Shown in pieces: positions 1 to 5,985 of a stretch of 7,210 nt of DNA. The notes under the pieces are model-generated. The model worked only from the letters and a program-made list of their open reading frames with translations, made no database searches and had not been told where the DNA came from. Numbering within the stretch: the stretch's first letter is position 1; each line of letters starts with the position of its first letter. The position numbers and the translations under genes were made by a program. Source of the DNA: Clostridiales bacterium (GTDB lineage Bacteria; Bacillota; Clostridia; Oscillospirales; CAG-272); NCBI GenBank assembly GCA_003522145.1, contig DPGD01000021.1:71663-78872 (forward strand), given 5' to 3'.

Positions 1-1404
1 ATGCATCTGCTCCGTTCCCGCCGCAACGATATCGCAAAAGCAATGCATATCGCGCCTGAAAATCTTCGTTGGTATGCGGCGTACCACAACAAGGAAACCA
101 ATCCGCACGCGCATATGATGGTGTGGTCGAAGAATCCGCGCGAGCCGTATCTCTCGCAGACGGGGCTTCACGACATCAAAAAGGTGATGGCGTCGGACAT
201 TTTCCGTCAGGAGCTGCTCTCGGTTTATCGCGGGCAAAAGCAGGCGCGGGACGATCTGAAAGAGACGTTTCGCGCAAAAATGCGGGAGCTGACCGCACAG
301 ATTCGTGCAGGCGGAAATGAAATTTCTCCTGAACTTTATCAGAAGTTCGCGCTCCTCTGCGGAAAAATTTCTTCGCACAAGGGCAAAAAAGTCTACGGAT
401 ATTTGGGTAAATCCGCAAAGCAGCTCACGAATGAAATCGTGAAACTGCTCTCGGCGGACAATAAAATTGCGGACTTGTACGACCTGTGGTATCGCTGTCA
501 GTGCGAGGTGTACCGCACCTATACCGATGTCATGCCGGAGAAAATTCCGCTTGAGGAGAACAAGGAATTCAAATCTGTCCGCAATGAAGTGGTGCGTGCC
601 GCGGCGGAAATTCTGTCTTTGCCGAGGCAACCTTTGCGCGAAATGCCCGAGGAACAATTGCCGGAGGAAGACTTGAAATTCCTTGAAATCCGCGCCGACT
701 TCGGTGACGTCGATGCCTTGATCGCGCTCGGACGGCATTATTACGAAAAGGAAGATGACGCGGACGAGGCGGAATATTTATGGAAAATTGCCGCCGACAA
801 AGGGAGTGCCGCGGCGATGTATCTGATTTACAAGGGCTACCGCGACGGAAAATTTACCGACAAGCCGAGCGACAAAATGAAATATCTGCGCATGGCTGCG
901 GACAAAAATCACGCCTATGCAGAGTATGAACTCGCCATGCAGACCGACAAACGGATGCCGAATGTGAAGCTGTCGTACCTCATGCGTGCGGCGGAACACG
1001 GCTGCACTGCGGCGGAGTATGAGATCGGCAAGCTGTATTATGAGAACGGGCAGACCGAACAGGGGCTTGCTCATCTTGAAAAAGCCGCCGGACTTGATCT
1101 CTGGGCGCGCACGCAGGTCGGACTGTTTTACTGCTACACGTGCGATGATTGGGAGCACGGTATGGAACTTCTGACCTCCGCCGCAGAGGAAAACTACACG
1201 CCAGCACAGGAGGCAATCCGAAATATGCAAAGCGGGCTGAACGCACAGATCTTCGCGGGTCTGTGCGATCTTTTTTATTACGCCGCAAATGTCATCGACG
1301 AGCGCGCGGAAGATATTCAAGCGCAGTCCGGTGAACCCGTCATCAGCCGCAGACAACGCCGCGAGGAACAGGCAAAGCGGGACGGCGTGGTGATGCAGAT
1401 GTGA
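1..1404 (+). CDS. MobP3-like relaxase with Sel1-repeat tail, 5'-truncated by the window
   Basis: Conjugative relaxases nick the origin of transfer and stay covalently bound to the transferred strand. The visible 467 residues start inside the protein: the family has over 100 further N-terminal residues with the catalytic tyrosine, so the first ATG is probably internal. Residues 24-43 carry the metal-binding histidine motif: WYAAYHN with H29, then PHAHMMVW with H36 and H38. The region up to about 200 (FRQEL, KKVYGYL, a DLWYRC helix, LPLxxxKEFK-like KIPLEENKEF) resembles the MobP3 group from Firmicutes elements. Residues about 225-410 form a run of Sel1/TPR-like helical repeats (AADKGSAAAMYL, AADKNHAYAEYEL, AAEHGCTAAEYEIGKLYY, AAEENYTPAQEA), likely a protein-interaction surface. 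The C-terminus is basic (RRQRREEQAKR). The gene precedes the recombinases on the same strand by about 100 bp. Relaxase assignment is firm; the MobP3 subgroup is from memory of family sequences. Confidence 0.87.
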   Translation: MHLLRSRRNDIAKAMHIAPENLRWYAAYHNKETNPHAHMMVWSKNPREPYLSQTGLHDIKKVMASDIFRQELLSVYRGQKQARDDLKETFRAKMRELTAQIRAGGNEISPELYQKFALLCGKISSHKGKKVYGYLGKSAKQLTNEIVKLLSADNKIADLYDLWYRCQCEVYRTYTDVMPEKIPLEENKEFKSVRNEVVRAAAEILSLPRQPLREMPEEQLPEEDLKFLEIRADFGDVDALIALGRHYYEKEDDADEAEYLWKIAADKGSAAAMYLIYKGYRDGKFTDKPSDKMKYLRMAADKNHAYAEYELAMQTDKRMPNVKLSYLMRAAEHGCTAAEYEIGKLYYENGQTEQGLAHLEKAAGLDLWARTQVGLFYCYTCDDWEHGMELLTSAAEENYTPAQEAIRNMQSGLNAQIFAGLCDLFYYAANVIDERAEDIQAQSGEPVISRRQRREEQAKRDGVVMQM

Positions 1405-1423
1405 TTGATAACAAATTGATAAC
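1404..1423 (+). repeat. Two 9-bp direct repeats ATTGATAAC, period 11
   Basis: ATTGATAAC occurs at 1404-1412 and again at 1415-1423, beginning on the last base of the relaxase stop codon. The repeats lie about 80 bp upstream of the first recombinase start. One-helical-turn spacing suits a protein-binding site, for example an excisionase or a repressor acting on the recombinase genes, but nothing identifies the protein. I see no convincing -35/-10 pair in the 1405-1505 gap. Confidence 0.4.
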
Positions 1424-1505
1424 TTTTCGCCAGACCGCTGGATATTCACTCGAACCTGTGGTATCTTTGCAGTGGGCAAAAAACTTACGAAAGGACGAAA
1501 AAACA

Positions 1506-2669
1506 ATGGCAAAACGAAGACCGCAAGGTGACGGCATGGTGCGCAAGCGTTCGGACGGACGCTGGGAAGCGCGCATCGTGATCGGTCACAAAAACGACGG
1601 AACGCCGATGCACAAATCGGTGTTCGGCAAAACGCAGAAGGAAACGCTCGACAAATTGCACCGTGCGATTGAAACCTACCGCGATGTCGATCTCTGCGAG
1701 GACAGCCGCATGACGCTCGGCGAGTGGCTTGACAAGTGGCTGGACGAATATATGATCTTCACTCTGCGGGAAAGCACCATGCAGAGCTACCGCATGATTG
1801 TGAACCACTATATCAAGCCCTATCTTGGCAAAAAGCCGCTGACATCGCTGACGACGGCGGATATTCAGAAGCTATACAACAAACTCAAAAAGGAGGGGCG
1901 CGTTCGCGAAGACCCAATCAAGGGCAAAACGCTTGCCGACAGCATGGTTCGCGGCATTCATATGATGCTCCATGAGGCACTCGACGCGGCGGTGAAGGAA
2001 CGGCTCATCGTGCGCAATCCCACGAACGGCACAACCGTACCGAAGCCAAATTATCCCGACAAGCAGGTGTTGGACGACGGTCAGCTTGAGAAATTTCTCG
2101 GCATGATCGAAGCCTATCCCGATTGGCGGGATTTTTTCTATACGGAATGTATGACGGGACTGCGCCGCGGCGAGATCTGCGGGCTGAAATGGAGCGACAT
2201 CGACTTTGAAAACCGTCGAATGCGGGTGGAACGGTCGCTCTCCGCCGTCACAAACGGCAAAATTCAGATCGGCGAAACAAAAACGGGCGCGGGCAAACGG
2301 ACAATTGTCCTGCCGCCGACCCTTGCCGCACTGCTTGCCAAACGCAAGGAAAACGCGCTGAATGAGTGGGTGTTCTACAATCCGTGCAACCCCAACCTGC
2401 CGATGAATCCGGCATCGGCATACCAAAAACTGCACACGATCCTCAAAAATGCGGAGCTGCCGCGCATCCGCTTTCATGACCTGCGTCATACCTTTGCCAC
2501 CCACGCAACGAAAGGCGGAGTCGATCCGAAAACGCTTTCGGGCATTCTCGGACACACAAACGCGAGCTTCACGCTTGACACCTATACGCACGTGACGGGT
2601 GACATGCAGAAAAACGCCGCCGCGATTGTCGGCGGCATGGTAAAGAAATTGAAATTGGAGGATGAGTAA
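1506..2669 (+). CDS. Tyrosine recombinase (integrase) 1, Tn916 Int-like
   Basis: Site-specific tyrosine recombinase expected to integrate and excise the element. The start at 1506 gives 387 aa. It is preceded by AAAGGA (1490-1495) ten bases upstream, and its first residues MAKRRPQGDG match the beginning of the next gene (MAKKKQGDG). An in-frame GTG at 1401 would add 35 residues unlike the family. Residues 8-60 are the AP2-like arm-binding domain (GDGMVRKRSDGRWEARIVIG). Residues about 70-165 are the SAM-like core-binding domain. The rest is catalytic, with all residues present: R220 in TGLRRGE, K259 in ETKTG, H324 and R327 in HDLRHTFAT, H350 in LGH, and nucleophile Y360 in LDTYTHV. Length and architecture are normal for Int of ICEs and phages. 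It is followed immediately by a second recombinase, so the two probably act or are expressed together. Confidence 0.93.
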   Translation: MAKRRPQGDGMVRKRSDGRWEARIVIGHKNDGTPMHKSVFGKTQKETLDKLHRAIETYRDVDLCEDSRMTLGEWLDKWLDEYMIFTLRESTMQSYRMIVNHYIKPYLGKKPLTSLTTADIQKLYNKLKKEGRVREDPIKGKTLADSMVRGIHMMLHEALDAAVKERLIVRNPTNGTTVPKPNYPDKQVLDDGQLEKFLGMIEAYPDWRDFFYTECMTGLRRGEICGLKWSDIDFENRRMRVERSLSAVTNGKIQIGETKTGAGKRTIVLPPTLAALLAKRKENALNEWVFYNPCNPNLPMNPASAYQKLHTILKNAELPRIRFHDLRHTFATHATKGGVDPKTLSGILGHTNASFTLDTYTHVTGDMQKNAAAIVGGMVKKLKLEDE

Positions 2670-4112
2670 ATGGCAAAGAAAAAGCAAGGCGACGGCAGTG
2701 TCTTTCAACGCAAGGACGGGCGGTGGGAAGGCAGAATTGTCGTCGGCTACAAGGAAAACGGCTATGCCAAAACAAAAAATGTGACGGCGCACACCAAGAC
2801 AGAGTGTCAGGAAAAGCTGGCGAAACTGCGGGAGGAATGCGGACGGCGGAGTGAGAAAATCAAGCCGGACATGCCGTTCGGGGACTGGATTGACTTCTGG
2901 TATCAGAATTATTCCGCGCCCAAGCTCCGCCCGACCACACAGGCGTGCTATTCGGGAAGGATTTATACGCACATCATCCCGTCTATCGGCAACATCCCGC
3001 TGAACAAGCTGACGCAGAACGACCTGCAACAGTTTTACGCACGGCTCAAAAAGAGCGGACGGAAAAAGCATGTCGATAAATTCGGAGAAGGACTGTCCGA
3101 CCGCATGGTGCGCTCCTGCCATACGACCTGCCGCACGGCACTTGAAAAAGCGGTGACAGAAGGTCTGATCCGCATCAATCCCGCCGTCGGATGTAAACTG
3201 CCGCCGAAAAAGGCAAAGGAAATGCAGGTGCTGACTCCGCCGGAAATCACGCGGTTTCTCATACAGGCAAGAGAGGAGGGATATTACGAGCTCTTTCTCC
3301 TGGAACTAACCACCGGCATGCGCCGTGGAGAAATTCTTGCGCTGAAATGGCGGGATCTGAATCTGAAAACGGGAGAACTTCACATCTCGCGGCAGGTGCT
3401 GAAGGTCAACGGAAAGGTGCTGATCTCCACACCGAAAACAAAATCCTCCAACCGCATGATTCTGCTGCCGCCCGAAATGACAGAACTACTGGCAGAACTG
3501 AAAACGCGAACCGACAGCGAGTGGATTTTCCCGTCCCCGCTTGACCTCACGCAACCGCGACACCCTGCGGCGGTCTATCACCGGTTTCAGAAGATACTGA
3601 CGCGCGCAAACTGCAAGCGGGTGCGCTTTCATGACCTGCGCCACACCTTTGCCACCATGGCACTGGAAAACGGCATGGACATCAAAACACTGTCCGCCAT
3701 GATAGGTCATGTCAGCGCGGAAACCACGCTCAATATTTATAGCCACATCACCGACACGATGCAACAGCAGGCGGCGGCGAGAATTGACCGCGAGATTGCG
3801 GGGGCTGACACGCCCATTCCCGAGCCGAACGCAACGGACAAGGCAAGTGACAGTGAAGCAACCGATCAGCCGACAGAGCCGAAATTTGAGCCGTACAAGG
3901 GCAAGATACGCAAGCACGGTACAGGGTGTGTGACGATGATAAACGACCACCTCTACGAGGGCAGGTTCTCCCCGCGCGTGAACGGCAAACGAATCGCAAA
4001 GAACATCTACGCCACCACGCGGGAGGAGTGCGAGGAAAAGCTCAAGGTGCTGATTGCGGAGATGAAGAAAGAGATTGCGGAAATCAAGGCAAACGCAAAA
4101 AACGAGGGCTGA
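2670..4112 (+). CDS. Tyrosine recombinase (integrase) 2 with a second, C-terminal arm-binding-like domain
   Basis: Second recombinase, 480 aa, starting on the base after the previous TAA, with GGAGG at 2657-2661 eight bases upstream; this implies one transcript and likely translational coupling. Residues 6-58 are an AP2-like arm-binding domain (GDGSVFQRKDGRWEGRIVVG), about 67-165 the core-binding domain, and about 185-365 the catalytic domain: R218 in TGMRRGE, K256 in TPKTK, H321 and R324 in HDLRHTFAT, H347 in IGH, and Y357 in LNIYSHI. All catalytic residues are present, so it should be active. It is about 100 residues longer than its neighbour. After a Pro/Thr/Glu-rich linker (380-408), residues 416-470 repeat the arm-binding pattern: GTGCVTMINDHLYEGRF, a Gly-Lys turn, then ATTREECEEKL, matching GDGSVFQRKDGRWEGRI and AHTKTECQEKL at the N-terminus. 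It ends in a charged helix (EMKKEIAEIKANAK). The neighbour shares RFHDLRHTFAT and KTLS, consistent with an old duplication. Confidence 0.92.
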   Translation: MAKKKQGDGSVFQRKDGRWEGRIVVGYKENGYAKTKNVTAHTKTECQEKLAKLREECGRRSEKIKPDMPFGDWIDFWYQNYSAPKLRPTTQACYSGRIYTHIIPSIGNIPLNKLTQNDLQQFYARLKKSGRKKHVDKFGEGLSDRMVRSCHTTCRTALEKAVTEGLIRINPAVGCKLPPKKAKEMQVLTPPEITRFLIQAREEGYYELFLLELTTGMRRGEILALKWRDLNLKTGELHISRQVLKVNGKVLISTPKTKSSNRMILLPPEMTELLAELKTRTDSEWIFPSPLDLTQPRHPAAVYHRFQKILTRANCKRVRFHDLRHTFATMALENGMDIKTLSAMIGHVSAETTLNIYSHITDTMQQQAAARIDREIAGADTPIPEPNATDKASDSEATDQPTEPKFEPYKGKIRKHGTGCVTMINDHLYEGRFSPRVNGKRIAKNIYATTREECEEKLKVLIAEMKKEIAEIKANAKNEG

Positions 4113-4126
4113 CCTCGGTCAGCCCT
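4105..4126. terminator. Bidirectional intrinsic terminator between converging genes
   Basis: AGGGCTGACC and GGTCAGCCCT form a perfect inverted repeat, folding as a 9-bp stem with a CUCG tetraloop. The integrase 2 stop codon TGA (4110-4112) lies inside the left arm. Read leftward, the stem is followed by CGTTTTTTGCG, a proper U-tract, so it should stop the PIN gene transcript. Read rightward it is followed only by TTAAAATTT, a weaker tail. The converging gene ends 38 bp away. Confidence 0.8.
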
Positions 4127-4163
4127 TAAAATTTGCGGTGCAGTAGGCAAAGAAGCAACAAGC

Positions 4164-5318
4164 TTAATGGTTTTTTCTCCTTGGATATCCTTTATCCTCC
4201 CTCAACACTCTTAATGCTAATTCGTCACTATCAATTTGAGTAACAATCGCATCTGGACAATGAATAATAAGATTTCCTCTGTTAAGCAATTTTAGTTTGC
4301 ATACTTGAGCGGTGTTTTCTGGGTCATCAAAATCAAAGGAGATTAAGATTTCGCATTCAACTTCTGCTTCTGCATTAATAAAATCCACATCAGCGTAAGA
4401 GGCGAAAATATACTCGCCATCTTCGCTATCCCAAATTGAATTCTCTTCATCGAAGACTTCAGCATGTCCAGAAACCTTCGCAATAATTTCTGTGCTAATC
4501 AATATAGAATCACGAGCAATTTTCAAAGGAATGAAGGAATCATTGACGCTATCTATTGTTATTGATTCAATGTCAAGTTCATTAAAATCCTCGTAATCGT
4601 CCAATTCGAAGCATTCGCATTCAATTTTGGATTGGGCGTCAGTAACTATTTCTTCATATGCACCATGGAATATTTGATTGAGCATATCTTGGCTTAGAAT
4701 ACTGTCGATGCTATTTAGCACTGTAAGCGCATTTTCAACGGAGTCGCATTGTACTATATTATCCATATCTCCGAAAGCGGCCTTCCAATCTCCGTCCTTT
4801 GATACTACTAACAAGATATCATTGGGATGTTCAGCAAGATATTTCTTTGTAGCATCAATAACAAAAGCATCTGGAAATTCATGCTTTTTATCGCCAGTCG
4901 AGGAAAAAGGGGCTTTTCCATTAAAGTATTGGAAGAAGACGGTAGCAGGATCACCATATTCAAGTTGAACGGCATCACTATAATGTTGTTTGAAAGAATT
5001 AAATAATTTCGCGCGAATATCTATATTGTTGATTTTAGAAAACAACTCCTCATTGACACAATCCAAATAGTTGAGAGTTCCACCACATTTGCGTAAACAA
5101 TTACCTAAAGAATTGAAATCCTTATACAACCCGGAATTCTCAATGTGCTTGAAAACCTCATTTTCCAGCACTGGATGTGTCAACAAAAGCACTTCTTTTT
5201 CTTTAGCAGTCGAGAAAAAAGCGGGTAAGAGCTGTTTGGAGATTCCCGGAAAATCACTATTGGCATCTCTAAAAGCACAGGTGTCAACCAAAATCAAAGT
5301 TATTCTTTCAATGTCCAT
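4164..5318 (-). CDS. PIN-like nuclease domain protein (DUF4935-like), probable cargo
   Basis: A 384-residue protein whose N-terminal ~190 residues read as a PIN-like ribonuclease fold. LILVDTCAFRD gives the first acidic site (D12); THPVLENEV gives E52/E54; EFPDAFVIDAT gives D150 and D155; LLVVSKDGDWKAAF is the last strand with D175/D177. Such acidic clusters bind metal and cut RNA in PIN enzymes. Residues about 230-360 are acidic and beta-rich with no family I recognise. There is no signal peptide or membrane segment, so it is cytoplasmic. I chose ATG 5318 because GGAG (5331-5334) lies 12 bp upstream, a slightly long spacing; the open frame continues to 5447 but only by running into the tRNA gene. 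Base composition is visibly AT-richer than the relaxase and recombinases, suggesting separate acquisition. No antitoxin-sized partner gene is adjacent. A role in defence or RNA control is inference from context. Confidence 0.78.
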   Translation of the reverse strand: MDIERITLILVDTCAFRDANSDFPGISKQLLPAFFSTAKEKEVLLLTHPVLENEVFKHIENSGLYKDFNSLGNCLRKCGGTLNYLDCVNEELFSKINNIDIRAKLFNSFKQHYSDAVQLEYGDPATVFFQYFNGKAPFSSTGDKKHEFPDAFVIDATKKYLAEHPNDILLVVSKDGDWKAAFGDMDNIVQCDSVENALTVLNSIDSILSQDMLNQIFHGAYEEIVTDAQSKIECECFELDDYEDFNELDIESITIDSVNDSFIPLKIARDSILISTEIIAKVSGHAEVFDEENSIWDSEDGEYIFASYADVDFINAEAEVECEILISFDFDDPENTAQVCKLKLLNRGNLIIHCPDAIVTQIDSDELALRVLREDKGYPRRKNH

Positions 5319-5367
5319 GATGTATTTAAACTCCTTTGTTTGAAATAGTTTTGCATATAACCATAAT

Positions 5368-5402
5368 AAAAAACGAGTCGGAAACATAATTGTTTTCGAC
5401 TC
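5368..5402 (-). terminator. Intrinsic terminator of the tRNA-Pro gene
   Basis: On the minus strand GAGTCG and CGACTC (5397-5402 and 5375-5380) pair, extended inward by AAAC/GTTT after one mismatch, and are followed by six U residues (5373-5368). It begins one base after the tRNA CCA end, so it fits as the tRNA transcript's stop. It also insulates the PIN gene, which starts 50 bp further on and therefore needs its own promoter or read-through. I see no clear promoter in 5319-5367. Confidence 0.85.
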
Positions 5403-5403
5403 T

Positions 5404-5479
5404 TGGTCGGAGTGGCGAGACTCAAACTCGCGGCCTCCGCATCCCAAATGCGGCGCGCTATCAACTGCGCTACACCCCG
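5404..5479 (-). tRNA. tRNA-Pro(UGG), intact, CCA encoded
   Basis: Folds as a full 76-nt cloverleaf. The acceptor is CGGGGTG with CACTCCG (one G-U pair), followed by A73 and encoded CCA. The D-stem is GCGC/GCGC, and the anticodon stem is CCGCA/TGCGG around loop TTTGGGA with anticodon UGG (proline). The T-stem is GCGAG/CTCGC. The T-loop is TTTGAGT, with U at position 56 instead of the near-universal C. The D-loop AGTTGATA has A at position 19 instead of G. These two bases normally pair (G19-C56), so A19-U56 is a compensated change and the tRNA is probably functional. It has its own terminator directly downstream. It sits next to integrase-type repeats and is the likely integration target or an element-borne copy of it. 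Confidence 0.94.
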
Positions 5480-5493
5480 ATAGTTATTAAATT

Positions 5494-5526
5494 GTGGTCG
5501 TGTAAGTGGTCAAATCTGTGGTCAAA
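5494..5526 (+). repeat. Cluster A of GTGGTC(AAA) repeats, candidate integrase arm sites
   Basis: GTGGTC starts at 5494, 5506 and 5518, exactly 12 bp apart; the last two copies extend to GTGGTCAAA. They begin 15 bp upstream of the tRNA-Pro 5' end. Short direct repeats beside a tRNA attachment site are what the N-terminal domain of Tn916-type integrases binds; the sequence is similar to, but not the same as, the Tn916 Int arm site as I recall it (GAGTAGTAAATTC). Read leftward, the 5508-5513 segment gives TTGACC, 17 bp from TTAATA (5490-5485), so a weak tRNA promoter may overlap. Confidence 0.7.
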
Positions 5527-5548
5527 AGTTTTTTGCCGAAACACACGG

Positions 5549-5598
5549 CGGCGGAAAAGCGAGGAAATGCGAGAAAAACGGAGATTTTGCGAGCTTTC
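5549..5598. other. 10-bp-phased G/C and A/T pentamers, candidate curved DNA
   Basis: Five successive decamers starting at 5549, 5559, 5569, 5579 and 5589 each have a GC-rich pentamer (CGGCG, GCGAG, GCGAG, CGGAG, GCGAG) followed by a mostly A/T half (GAAAA, GAAAT, AAAAA, ATTTT, CTTTC). Tracts repeated once per helical turn usually bend DNA. The block lies between the two GTGGTCAAA clusters, where bending would help build a recombination complex. No coding potential is convincing here. Confidence 0.45.
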
Positions 5599-5627
5599 GG
5601 CGGTCGGCTCATGAGGCGGTCACACGC

Positions 5628-5665
5628 TCCCAAACGTCGCGCGCTACCAACTGCGCCACACCCCG
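5628..5665 (-). pseudogene. 5' half of a tRNA-Pro gene, ending at the anticodon loop
   Basis: The 38 nt correspond to tRNA positions 1-38: acceptor 5' strand CGGGGTG, D-arm GCGC-AGTTGGTA-GCGC, anticodon 5' strand, and loop TTTGGGA. After the loop the sequence (GCGTGTGACC) cannot pair with the anticodon stem and has no T-arm or acceptor 3' strand. It differs from the intact tRNA at several places (a canonical G19; stem CGACG rather than CCGCA), so it is not a simple local copy. The clean break suggests a recombination junction in the anticodon loop. Confidence 0.75.
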
Positions 5666-5703
5666 AAGTGTGTAAAGTATTCGATTTTTGCGGTTTTCCG
5701 TAA

Positions 5704-5724
5704 GTGGTCAAACCCGTGGTCAAA
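5704..5724 (+). repeat. Cluster B of GTGGTCAAA repeats, candidate integrase arm sites
   Basis: GTGGTCAAA occurs at 5704-5712 and 5716-5724, again 12 bp apart, and TAA precedes the first copy as in cluster A (TAAGTGGTCAAA). The cluster lies 38 bp upstream of the tRNA-Pro half, mirroring cluster A's position beside the intact tRNA. The two clusters plus their tRNA 5' halves therefore form a diverged duplicated module. Confidence 0.7.
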
Positions 5725-5752
5725 TAGATTTTGACTTAAGGTTGACAAGGTC

Positions 5753-5781
5753 AGTATAACAACTCTTCAGAATTTTGTCAA
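5753..5781 (-). promoter_or_regulatory. Strong sigma-70-type promoter reading leftward
   Basis: On the minus strand TTGACA (5781-5776) and TATACT (5758-5753) are separated by 17 bp. Predicted transcription starts near 5746 and runs through cluster B and the tRNA half, about 80 nt downstream. It probably was the promoter of the now broken tRNA-Pro; read-through could still reach the intact tRNA at 5479. TTGACAA also occurs in the opposite orientation at 5742-5748, without a -10 box at the right distance. Confidence 0.75.
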
Positions 5782-5797
5782 GCCCCCAAAAAGAGGC

Positions 5798-5870
5798 CTC
5801 TTCGGATTTGAAGAAAACAGGCGCCCAACGGTGTGTTTTCGAGGGGCGGTCTTTTCTTCAAATCCAAGAG
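5798..5870 (-). terminator. Large inverted repeat, candidate terminator of the reductase transcript
   Basis: GGATTTGAAGAAAA (5804-5817) pairs perfectly with TTTTCTTCAAATCC (5852-5865). The stem extends outward by CTCTT/AAGAG across a one-base bulge (C5803) and inward by CGCCC/GGGCG (5822-5826 and 5844-5848). In leftward transcription the hairpin is followed by GCCTCTTTTT, a short U-tract that is part of a 12-bp palindrome (AAGAGGCCTCTT, 5791-5802). It lies 140 bp beyond the reductase stop. A small mobile or dispersed repeat is an alternative. Confidence 0.5.
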
Positions 5871-5917
5871 TGGTTTGTTTGAATGTTTGTGTCTGGACAT
5901 CCGTGTCCTTATTATGC

Positions 5918-5959
5918 CAAACGCTATACCCACCGATTCCGGGGAGGGGATGGCGTTTG
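5918..5959. repeat. Short inverted repeat CAAACGC/GCGTTTG in non-coding DNA
   Basis: A 7-bp inverted repeat (5918-5924 and 5953-5959) encloses a 28-bp loop. A smaller hairpin, GGACA-TCCG-TGTCC, lies just to the left (5895-5908). Both are in the 5871-5985 stretch, which has no credible gene on either strand. They may be chance or decayed structure. Confidence 0.25.
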
Positions 5960-5985
5960 TTTGTTACACGCCGTTCAGCATTCAA

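Noticed and set aside
1401..1505. GTG at 1401 overlapping the relaxase stop as the start of recombinase 1
   Set aside because: The added 35 residues do not resemble the family, and ATG 1506 has a ribosome site and the same MAK...GDG opening as recombinase 2.
1872..3122. Long open frame on the minus strand across the recombinases
   Set aside because: It is antisense to two proteins with complete catalytic motifs, crosses their junction, and has no recognisable domain.
5319..5447. Extended N-terminus of the PIN protein
   Set aside because: It would read through the tRNA terminator and tRNA body; ATG 5318 has its own GGAG upstream.
5494..5726. GTGGTCAAA repeats as a CRISPR array
   Set aside because: The units are 9 bp with 3-bp gaps, far too short for repeats and spacers, and no cas gene is present.
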